DNA from: Opitutia bacterium | Lineage (GTDB): Bacteria; Verrucomicrobiota; Verrucomicrobiae; Opitutales; Opitutaceae | NCBI GenBank assembly: GCA_947442255.1 | Contig: CANEVO010000071.1 | Span: 1-20,875 of the forward strand | Direction of reading: 5' to 3' | Length of the DNA stretch: 20,875 nucleotides | Part shown: positions 15,189 to 20,875 of the stretch, piece by piece | How positions within the stretch are numbered: position 1 is the stretch's first letter | How the letters are laid out: each line of letters opens with the position of its first letter | Notes under the pieces: generated by a model | Databases searched by the model: none | Told to the model about the DNA's origin: nothing | Seen by the model: the letters and a program-made list of their open reading frames with translations, nothing else | Made by a program: the position numbers and the translations under genes

Positions 15189-16409
15189 CTACGCCTTTGT
15201 TGGGGCCCGCTCCAGCGTCGGCAGGAAGACCGTGAGCAATCCGATCAGGGGAAAGAAACTGCACACGTAGAACACGTGCTCGATGCTGGTCTGGTCCGCG
15301 AGCCGGCCGAGGTAGGCGGAGCCGACGCCGGCGACACCGAACGCGAAACCGAAGAACAGGCCGGCGATCATGCCAACTTTGCCGGGCACCAGTTCCTGCG
15401 CGAAGACGATGATGGCGGGAAAGGCCGAGGCGAGGACGGCGCCGATGATCACGGTGAGCACGATGGTGGCCGCGAGGCCGACGTGGGGCAGGATGAGCGC
15501 GAACGGCGCCACGCCGAGGATCGAAAGCCAGATCACATACTTGCGGCCGAAGCGATCGCCCAGCGTTCCGCCAAAGATGGTTCCGGCGGCCACCGCGAAG
15601 AGGAAGACGAACAGCACGACCTGGGCATGCTGGACGGAGAGGTTGAACTTCTGCATGGCGTAGAACGTGTAGTAACTCGTCAGGCTGCTGAGATAGATGT
15701 GCTTCGAGAACGTCAGCGCCACGAGCACGGCCATGGCCTGGACGACTTTTGCCCGGGGCAGTGTCACGTGGGAGTGGGGGGCCGGCTTGCGGCCCCGCTG
15801 GCGGGCGAGATTGCGCTGATACCACGCCCCGACGCGGATCAGCAGGGCGATCCCGGCAAAGGCCAGCACGGAGAACCACAGGACATGCGCCTGGCCGCGC
15901 GGCACCACGATCGCCGCCGCGAGCAGCGGCCCGAGCGACGTGCCGAGATTGCCGCCGACCTGAAAGAGCGATTGCGCAAAACCGTGGCGACCGCCCGATG
16001 CCAGCCGGGCCAGCCGCGAGGCCTCGGGATGAAAGATGGCCGAGCCGGTGCCGACGATCATGGCCGAAATCAGGATGGCGTGGAAGCTGCCCGCCTGGGA
16101 GAGCGCGATCAGGCCGACGAGGGTCAGGCTCATGCCCACGGCCAGCGAGTAGGGCATCGGCCGTCGATCCGCGAAGGCGCCGACGAGGGGTTGCAACAGC
16201 GACGCCGTCGTCTGGTAGGCCAGCGTGATCAATCCCACCTGCGCAAACGTCAGCCGGAACGAATCCTTCAGGATCGGATAAATCGCCGGCAGGATCGCCT
16301 GAATCACGTCATTGAGAAAATGCGACACGCTCAGCGCGACCAGGATGCGGATCACGGCATCCTCGGGAGCCGCCGGTGAGGCCGCGACATGGGCGGACGA
16401 ACGTTGCAT
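15189..16409 (-). CDS. fsr: MFS exporter, fosmidomycin-resistance (Fsr) type
   Basis: A 406-residue, 12-helix major facilitator of the inner membrane. It follows E. coli Fsr nearly end to end. Matching segments are SHFLNDVIQAILPAIYPIL (29-47), GLITLAYQTTASLLQPLVG, GTGSAIFHPEASRLARLASG (120-139), GRHGFAQSLFQVGGNLGTSLGP, KHIYLSSLTSYYTFYAMQKF, GDRFGRKYVIWLSILGVAPF, FAQELVPG and GLFFGFAFG. Known Fsr exports fosmidomycin. The physiological substrate is unknown. The ATG at 16407-16409 is preceded by a good Shine-Dalgarno-like run (agaagggg), one of the few in the window. The frame is open to 16475, but the added 22 residues lack homology. It is convergent with the efflux operon and downstream of the GlcG-type gene after a terminator. 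Confidence 0.85.
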   Translation of the reverse strand: MQRSSAHVAASPAAPEDAVIRILVALSVSHFLNDVIQAILPAIYPILKDSFRLTFAQVGLITLAYQTTASLLQPLVGAFADRRPMPYSLAVGMSLTLVGLIALSQAGSFHAILISAMIVGTGSAIFHPEASRLARLASGGRHGFAQSLFQVGGNLGTSLGPLLAAAIVVPRGQAHVLWFSVLAFAGIALLIRVGAWYQRNLARQRGRKPAPHSHVTLPRAKVVQAMAVLVALTFSKHIYLSSLTSYYTFYAMQKFNLSVQHAQVVLFVFLFAVAAGTIFGGTLGDRFGRKYVIWLSILGVAPFALILPHVGLAATIVLTVIIGAVLASAFPAIIVFAQELVPGKVGMIAGLFFGFAFGVAGVGSAYLGRLADQTSIEHVFYVCSFFPLIGLLTVFLPTLERAPTKA

Positions 16410-16473
16410 CCCCTTCTTCTGCGGTTGGGCTGGGGCGCAGGCAACTGGATTGGCGGAGCCACCCAGCGGGCAC

Positions 16474-16504
16474 AAAAAAGGGCGACGGTTTGCACCATCG
16501 CCCC
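16474..16504 (-). terminator. Rho-independent terminator after the GlcG-type gene
   Basis: On the minus strand the arms at 16503-16494 and 16489-16480 form a 10-bp stem with one mismatch and a 4-nt loop. It is followed by six T (16479-16474). It lies about 22 nt past the stop of the gene ending at 16527 and before the fsr start. Confidence 0.85.
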
Positions 16505-16526
16505 GGGAGTGAATGAACGGAAAACG

Positions 16527-17006
16527 TTACGGCGACGTCAGCGCGGTCACGCCGGCGGCGGCGATCTGGCCGTCTTGGGCGGAGGTCACGCCGCTGACCC
16601 CGATGGCGCCGATGTAGTGGCTGTCCACGACGAGGGGCAGGCCGCCTTCGACGGGCAGCGCACCGGGGAGCGCGAGCAGCACATTGCGGCCGCCGGCGAC
16701 CCCGTCCTCGAACACCTTGGACGGGCGCTTGAACTTGATCGCGGTCGAGGCCTTCTTTTGCGCGACCTCGATGCTGCCGATCTGGGTGCCATCCATCTTT
16801 TCCAAATAGATCAGGTTCCCGCCGTCGTCCAAGACGGCGATGACGACGTTCCATTTGTTCTTGGCGGCTTCGGCGCTGGCCTTGGCCGCGATCTTCTTGG
16901 CCAGCTCGAGAGTGATGGTGGGTTTGGTGGCGACTTGAGCGTGCATGGAGAACGTTCCGAGAACGAGGAACGTGGCGGCAATCAGCGAACGGAGATGTTG
17001 TTTCAT
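16527..17006 (-). CDS. Secreted GlcG/HbpS family protein (DUF336)
   Basis: A 159-residue protein with a Sec signal peptide (1-23, MKQHLRSLIAATFLVLGTFS then cleavage near HAQ). A single GlcG/HbpS domain follows: VIAVLDDGGNLIYLEKMDGT (55-74), AQKKASTAIKFKRPS (82-96), then GGLPLVVDSHYIGAIGVSGVTSAQDGQIAAAG (121-152). HbpS of Streptomyces binds haem, while other members have been linked to glycolate or propanediol use without clear biochemistry. The frame is open to 17105, but the start at the signal-peptide ATG (17004-17006) is preferred. It lies about 120 bp downstream of a multihaem cytochrome on the same strand, which makes a haem or redox role tempting but unproven. A terminator follows. Confidence 0.85.
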   Translation of the reverse strand: MKQHLRSLIAATFLVLGTFSMHAQVATKPTITLELAKKIAAKASAEAAKNKWNVVIAVLDDGGNLIYLEKMDGTQIGSIEVAQKKASTAIKFKRPSKVFEDGVAGGRNVLLALPGALPVEGGLPLVVDSHYIGAIGVSGVTSAQDGQIAAAGVTALTSP

Positions 17007-17127
17007 GTTTTGGGAGGGCCGAGGCGTTACTCGGGCGCTCCGATTACTCCGGTCAACGGGCTGGATGGCAACTGTTTCAAGGTGGAATCGACTGCCAATT
17101 TCCAAGCCACGGACCCGGGGACCGGCG

Positions 17128-17817
17128 CTACTTCGCGATCAAGTCGTCGATGGTCGGCACGCCGGCGCGGGGCCGGTGGCAATAGACGCAGCCGTTGTCC
17201 GGATCGATTCCACGCTCGTTCTTCACCTTCTGACCGTGAGCCCGGACGCCACCGGGCGGCTTGAATCCCATCAGCGTGACTTCATCGGGCCGGCGGAGAT
17301 ACGGCGTGGGATCGCGATGGCAGTCGATGCACCAGTCCATACTCAGCGGTTCGGCCTGATAGGTGGTCTCCATCCGGTCGACGCGGCCGTGGCACGATTC
17401 GCATGAGACCCCGCGCTTCACGTGGCCGGAGTGATTGAAGGTAATCCACCCGGCCACCTCGTGGACTTTTTCCCATTTCACCTCGGGCCCGCCGGTGGCC
17501 TCGGCGCGAACCGCGGTGAACTCCGGAATGTCGTCCGCGGGCACCTTGTGGCAATTGAGGCAAACGCTGGCAGTGGCTTTCGGCCGGTTCGAGGTTTCGA
17601 GCGTGGTGTGGCAGTAGCGGCAATCGAGTCCCATCTCCCCGACGTGCTGGGCATGGCTGTGCGGCACGGGCTGCTTCGGCTGATAATAGCCTTCCGAACC
17701 CGACTCCGCGGATTGCCCGTAAAGGACGATCGACACGACCCAGGCCGGCACGCTGGCCCCGAGGACGAAGCGCCAGAACGGGTGGCGCGGAAGGAATTTG
17801 AGAAGGGGCGATGCCAT
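17128..17817 (-). CDS. ActA-like membrane-anchored pentahaem cytochrome c
   Basis: A 229-residue cytochrome with five CxxCH haem sites: 66-70 (CRYCH), 86-90 (CLNCH), 139-143 (CESCH), 163-167 (CIDCH) and 210-214 (CVYCH). Candidate distal ligands are H53, H55, H58, H119, H129 and H132. One hydrophobic segment (about 17-34) would anchor it, with the haem domain outside. The pattern PHSHAQHVGEMGLDCRYCHTTLE, then FNHSGHVKRGVSCESCHGRVD and MDWCIDCHRDP strongly recalls subunit ActA of alternative complex III. The usual ActB-ActF genes are not adjacent. An in-frame GTG at 17847 could add ten residues, but ATG 17817 fits better. It lies 33 bp after tctA and may be co-transcribed. It could instead belong to the cytochrome c3/c7-like reductase partners. 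Confidence 0.85.
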   Translation of the reverse strand: MASPLLKFLPRHPFWRFVLGASVPAWVVSIVLYGQSAESGSEGYYQPKQPVPHSHAQHVGEMGLDCRYCHTTLETSNRPKATASVCLNCHKVPADDIPEFTAVRAEATGGPEVKWEKVHEVAGWITFNHSGHVKRGVSCESCHGRVDRMETTYQAEPLSMDWCIDCHRDPTPYLRRPDEVTLMGFKPPGGVRAHGQKVKNERGIDPDNGCVYCHRPRAGVPTIDDLIAK

Positions 17818-17844
17818 GGAACCATCGGATTCCGCAGGGCCGAT

Positions 17845-17864
17845 CACGGGTCAGGAGACCCGTG
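17845..17864. repeat. Perfect palindrome at the tctA stop codon
   Basis: An 8-bp perfect inverted repeat (cacgggtc / gacccgtg) with a 4-nt agga loop. It covers the last codons and stop of tctA and lies just before the cytochrome start. There is no T-run, so it is not a classical terminator. It could be a repetitive extragenic palindrome or an mRNA-stabilising hairpin separating expression of the two genes. Confidence 0.5.
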
Positions 17865-19356
17865 CCACTTCGGGCCGGCGTCGGCTCCGAATCCAGCGGA
17901 GCACGAGCGGGGAAAGCCAGACGAGCAGGGTGGCAACGCCGAGCGTGCCCGCGATCGGCCGCGCGAAGAAGGCGCCGAAATCGCCGTCGGCCTTGATCAT
18001 CGAGGTCACGAAATTCTGCTCGAGCATGCCGCCGAGGACTAGGCCGAGAATGGTTGGCGCGATCGGAAAATCGTTCGCCTCCATGAAATAGGCCAGGAGC
18101 CCGAAGACGAGCATCACGCCGATGTCGAAGATCGAGTTGTTGATTGCGAACGAACCGACGACGCAGAAGAGCAGAATGATCGGCATCAGGACGCTGCGGG
18201 GTACGCGCAGGACATTCTTGGCCGCCTTGATCGCGAGCCAGCCCAGCGGCAGCATCAGCAGGTTCGCGAGAAAGAAGACGATGAACACCGCGTAGATGTT
18301 CTGGGGGTTCTCGATGAAGATCGTGGGTCCGGGGTTCATGCCCTTGAGGTAGAGCACGCCGATGACGATCGCAGTGATCGAGTCGCCCGGGATGCCGAAC
18401 ACGAGGGCGGGAATCCAGGCGCTGGCGAGCGCGCTGTTGTTGGCCGCGCCGGACTCAATGATGCCCTCCACGTGGCCGGTCCCGAATTTCTCCGGCGTCT
18501 TCGAGAAGCGCTTCGACAGGCCGTAGGAAATCCACGCCGCGATGTCGGCTCCGGTGCCCGGCAGCGCGCCGACGATCGTGCCCAGCACGCTGCCCCGAAG
18601 GACCGGCATCTTGTATTGCTTCACCAGCGCCCACTGGCCGTGGAAAATTCGCCCGATGCCCTGCTTCAGGGGCTCAATCGGAATGTCGCGGGAGACTGCG
18701 TACCGGATCACCTCGGAGAGCGCGAACATGCCAATCATCACCGGGGTCAGTTGCAGCCCGCTCATCAACTGTTCGGATCCGAACGTGAAGCGCGGATAGG
18801 CGGCGGGATTCTCGAAGCCGATGGTGGCAATCAGCAGTCCGAGGCACAGCGACACGAGGCCATTCACCGGCCGGCCCGGGGCGATGAAGACGGCGCACGT
18901 CAGGCCCAGCAGCACGAGCCAGAAATATTCAAACGAGCTGAACTTCAACGCCACTTCGGCCAGGGCCGGCGCGGTTGTCACCAGGACGATCACCCCGAAC
19001 AGGCCGCCGATGACGGAGAACACCAGGCCGGCGCCGAGGACTTTCTCGGCCTCGCCGTTTCGGGTCATGGCGTAGGCCTCATCGCAATACGCCGCCGACG
19101 CCGGCGTGCCGGGCATCCGCAGCAGCGCCCCCGGAATGTCGCCGGCAAAAATGGCCATGGCCGTGGCGGTCGCCATGCAGGCGATCGCGGGCACCGGGTC
19201 CATGACGAACGTGACGGGCACCAGCAACGCGGTGGCCATGGTGGCGGTGAGCCCGGGGATCGAGCCGACGAACAACCCGAAGAGCGCCGACGCCAGCACG
19301 ACACCGATCACATGCGGCGTGAAGACCAACCCGAACGCCTGGATCACGTGTTCCAT
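17851..19356 (-). CDS. tctA: Tripartite tricarboxylate transporter, large membrane subunit
   Basis: A 501-residue polytopic inner-membrane protein and the translocation subunit of a TctABC-type secondary transporter. Signatures include GLFVGSIPGLTATMATALL (27-45), AGDIPGALLRMPGTPASAAY (71-90) and the second PGTGAD motif (266-271), followed by SKRFSKTPEKFGTGHVEGIIESGAANNS and FGIPGDSITAIVIG. These two inverted PG motifs are typical of TctA. The frame is open to 19680, but the upstream 108 residues are an out-of-frame shadow of tctB. The ATG at 19354-19356 overlaps the tctB stop as TAATG, indicating translational coupling. The last codons are embedded in a palindrome. The substrate is not deducible. 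Confidence 0.92.
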   Translation of the reverse strand: MEHVIQAFGLVFTPHVIGVVLASALFGLFVGSIPGLTATMATALLVPVTFVMDPVPAIACMATATAMAIFAGDIPGALLRMPGTPASAAYCDEAYAMTRNGEAEKVLGAGLVFSVIGGLFGVIVLVTTAPALAEVALKFSSFEYFWLVLLGLTCAVFIAPGRPVNGLVSLCLGLLIATIGFENPAAYPRFTFGSEQLMSGLQLTPVMIGMFALSEVIRYAVSRDIPIEPLKQGIGRIFHGQWALVKQYKMPVLRGSVLGTIVGALPGTGADIAAWISYGLSKRFSKTPEKFGTGHVEGIIESGAANNSALASAWIPALVFGIPGDSITAIVIGVLYLKGMNPGPTIFIENPQNIYAVFIVFFLANLLMLPLGWLAIKAAKNVLRVPRSVLMPIILLFCVVGSFAINNSIFDIGVMLVFGLLAYFMEANDFPIAPTILGLVLGGMLEQNFVTSMIKADGDFGAFFARPIAGTLGVATLLVWLSPLVLRWIRSRRRPEVARVS

Positions 19357-19826
19357 TACCAGGCGATTCCCTCCAGCCAGCCCCAGGGCAGGGGGACGTG
19401 CAGCATCGTATAGAAGGCGAAGTGCATCCCGAGCGTCACGGCGGTGGCGAGCACCGGGATCCATCGCCTGCGGACGCCGAACGCGAGGAAGAGGATCGCG
19501 AGGAAAACAAAGGCGGTGAGAAAGAAGCCGGCCCGCTCGACCACCAGCGCGTAGAAAATCAGATCGGCGATCACGACGACAAAGTTGACGATCATCCGCG
19601 GGCGATGAATCCAGTCGGGCGGCTGGATCCACGCGACCCCTTGGGCGCGCAGTCCGGACCAGATGAAGGACAGGCCGCATAACGCGAGCCCGGCGCCGAT
19701 CACGGAGGGAAACAGGTCGGGACCGATGTTCTGGCCCGGCGACGGTGGAAACGTCTGGGCGTGAATCACGATGGCCGCGCCGATGACGACGAACAGGGCG
19801 CCCGCGAATGTATCATTGAGCCGCAT
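19356..19826 (-). CDS. tctB: Tripartite tricarboxylate transporter, small membrane subunit
   Basis: A 156-residue protein with four hydrophobic segments (about 8-24, 41-58, 78-95 and 100-150 as a split pair), which is the TctB layout. The N-terminal part FPPSPGQNIGPDLFPSVIGAGLALCGL (26-52) carries the typical GPDLFP-like turn of TctB proteins. TctB assembles with TctA in the inner membrane. The gene is poorly conserved in general, so identification leans on its position between tctC and tctA, the one-base stop/start overlap with tctA and the topology. It starts 41 bp after the tctC stop. Confidence 0.85.
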   Translation of the reverse strand: MRLNDTFAGALFVVIGAAIVIHAQTFPPSPGQNIGPDLFPSVIGAGLALCGLSFIWSGLRAQGVAWIQPPDWIHRPRMIVNFVVVIADLIFYALVVERAGFFLTAFVFLAILFLAFGVRRRWIPVLATAVTLGMHFAFYTMLHVPLPWGWLEGIAW

Positions 19827-19867
19827 GCGTCAGGAGTTGAGCGGAACTTCGGGCTTCGCGCGCTGGC

Positions 19868-20827
19868 TCATTTGGCCAGGCCGATCGCCTTCATCACGGC
19901 GCCCAGTTCCCGATCCGATTCCGCCATGTAAGTCGCAAAGTCGGTCGGGGCGGCCCAGCGCAGTCCAAAGCCGCGCTGATTCATGAAGTCCTGGTATTCC
20001 TTGCTCTCGTAGGCCTTCTTCACCGCCGCCTGCAGGCGGGCCTCGATGTCCTTGGGCAGGTTCTGCGGGGCGCCGATGCCGCGCCACGATCCCAGATTCC
20101 ATTTCAGCCCGATGGCTTGGACACCGGTTGGAACCTGTGGATAAAGCTTGGATGGCTGGTCGTCGAAAATCACGAGGCTCTTGACCTTGCCGGCGTCGAT
20201 CAACGAGCGGCCCTCGGGATGCGACCCGGCGACAAAATCGACACCACCCGCCACAAGATCGAGCAGGCCGGCGGCGTTGCTCGCGCTCGGCACCCAGCCG
20301 ATGGCGCTCGTGGGGATCTTCTGCGTTTGCAGGATGCCGGCAAATGACACGTGCCAGCTTCCGCCTTGGGCGGTGCCGGAGCCCTTGAGTTTGCCGGGAC
20401 TGGCCCGAATGGCATCGAAGAGATCCGTGATGCTCGTGTACGGCGAATCGGACCGGACCTGCACCGCCGTCGGGTCATAGTTCACGAGCCCGAGCGGGGT
20501 GAATGAGGCGCCCGTCAGCTTGGTCAGACCCTGGTGGTGCATCATGCCGATCTCGGACGTGACGATGCCGATGGTGTAGCCGTCGGGCCGGGCGCTCGAG
20601 ATGGAGCTGTGACCAACCACACCGCTGCCGCCGGTGCGGTTCACCACGTTCACGGGCTTGCCCAAGTCGCGCTCGATCAGCGAGGCGATGATCCGGGCGA
20701 CCGAGTCGGTGCCTCCACCTGCGCCCCAGGGGACGATGAAGGTGATCGGCCGGACGGGGTAGTCGGCCGCGAGAGCCGCGTTCGCAAACAGGGAGATCAA
20801 CAGCGCAGTGAGGGGTCGCCACGTCAT
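19868..20827 (-). CDS. tctC: Tripartite tricarboxylate transporter substrate-binding protein (Bug family)
   Basis: A 319-residue periplasmic solute-binding protein. The Sec signal peptide is 1-20 (ending NAALA). The mature part begins ADYPVRPITFIVPWGAGGGTD (21-41), the hallmark of Bug/TctC proteins, whose PWGAGGGTD loop contacts the carboxylate of the ligand. Further family features are GGSGVVGHSSISSARPDGYTIG, the GVDFVAGSHPEGRSLIDAGKVKSL region and a C-terminal helix with DRELGAVMKAIGL. Ligands of the family range from citrate to aromatic and amino acids, so the substrate here is unknown. It is the first gene of tctC-tctB-tctA-cytochrome. The 48 bp upstream that are visible show no promoter. 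Confidence 0.92.
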   Translation of the reverse strand: MTWRPLTALLISLFANAALAADYPVRPITFIVPWGAGGGTDSVARIIASLIERDLGKPVNVVNRTGGSGVVGHSSISSARPDGYTIGIVTSEIGMMHHQGLTKLTGASFTPLGLVNYDPTAVQVRSDSPYTSITDLFDAIRASPGKLKGSGTAQGGSWHVSFAGILQTQKIPTSAIGWVPSASNAAGLLDLVAGGVDFVAGSHPEGRSLIDAGKVKSLVIFDDQPSKLYPQVPTGVQAIGLKWNLGSWRGIGAPQNLPKDIEARLQAAVKKAYESKEYQDFMNQRGFGLRWAAPTDFATYMAESDRELGAVMKAIGLAK

Positions 20828-20875
20828 GGTTGCGCGGATGGTGCGACGCTAACGAAGGTAGGCCACTAAAAACGT

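Noticed and set aside
15276..16379. A 367-codon open frame on the plus strand opposite the fsr gene
   Set aside because: The product is a charged low-complexity sequence antisense to a clear Fsr homologue.
17845..17864. Palindrome considered as an intrinsic terminator for tctA
   Set aside because: No T-run follows on either strand, so it is kept only as a repeat or hairpin.
18472..19413. A 313-codon plus-strand frame opposite tctA
   Set aside because: It is antisense to tctA, with composition dominated by Arg, Gly, His and Gln and no motif.
19357..19680. Apparent 108-residue N-terminal extension of TctA
   Set aside because: It is the out-of-frame shadow of tctB. The tctA start at 19356 overlaps the tctB stop and begins the family homology.

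Overview
The window is a GC-rich bacterial chromosome segment. It opens with the end of an rRNA operon and carries single-copy housekeeping genes (rpsB-tsf, two tRNAs), so it reads as chromosome core with accessory metabolic and metal-efflux cassettes. No transposase, integrase, phage gene or CRISPR array was seen. The mix of traits suggests Verrucomicrobiota, perhaps Opitutaceae. These traits are high GC, a short EF-Ts, an S2 with a long charged tail, a Tat-exported MmgE/PrpD protein, a tripartite tricarboxylate transporter, an ActA-like multihaem cytochrome and start codons mostly lacking Shine-Dalgarno motifs. This placement is an inference from recalled protein resemblance and no search was possible.

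Layout. 1-495 (+): 3' end of 23S rRNA, 5S rRNA and a hairpin terminator. 550-3729 (-): a tight three-gene sugar-oxidation operon transcribed towards the rRNA operon, in the order L-galactose-dehydrogenase-like aldo/keto reductase, zinc alcohol dehydrogenase, L-rhamnonate dehydratase. 3971-5425 (+): a divergent, Tat-exported MmgE/PrpD protein. 5447-5555: a terminator shared with a convergent initiator-type tRNA-Met. 5763-7344 (+): rpsB-tsf and their terminator. 7401-8027 (+): a DUF983 zinc-ribbon membrane protein and tRNA-Ser(CGA). 8343-15121 (+): a four-gene Cu(I)/Ag(I) efflux operon (TolC-like channel, YHS-like metal-binding membrane protein, CusB-like adaptor with N-terminal metal-binding motif, CusA-like RND pump). 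15189-16409 (-): an Fsr-type MFS exporter. 16527-17006 (-): a secreted GlcG/HbpS-type protein. 17128-20827 (-): tctC-tctB-tctA followed closely by an ActA-like pentahaem cytochrome c.

How the genes may work together. The reductase-dehydrogenase-dehydratase set fits an oxidative, non-phosphorylating route for an L-6-deoxyhexose or L-galactose. The lactonase and the terminal hydrolase or aldolase are not in the window. The Cus-like operon keeps the three copper-binding methionines of CusA. Its permease differs from E. coli CusA in having two extra hydrophobic segments, a roughly 70-residue periplasmic insertion and different residues at two proton-relay positions. It has no CusF and no adjacent regulator. 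The tct genes encode uptake of an unidentified carboxylate, and their cytochrome neighbour is an orphan relative of alternative complex III subunit A.

Stretches without genes. 496-549 and 7827-7937 show nothing clear. 3730-3970, between divergent genes, shows no convincing promoter. 5556-5762 holds a possible tRNA promoter on the minus strand. 8028-8342 holds one perfect inverted repeat. 15122-15188 holds a strong palindrome. 17007-17127 and 20828-20875 show nothing clear.
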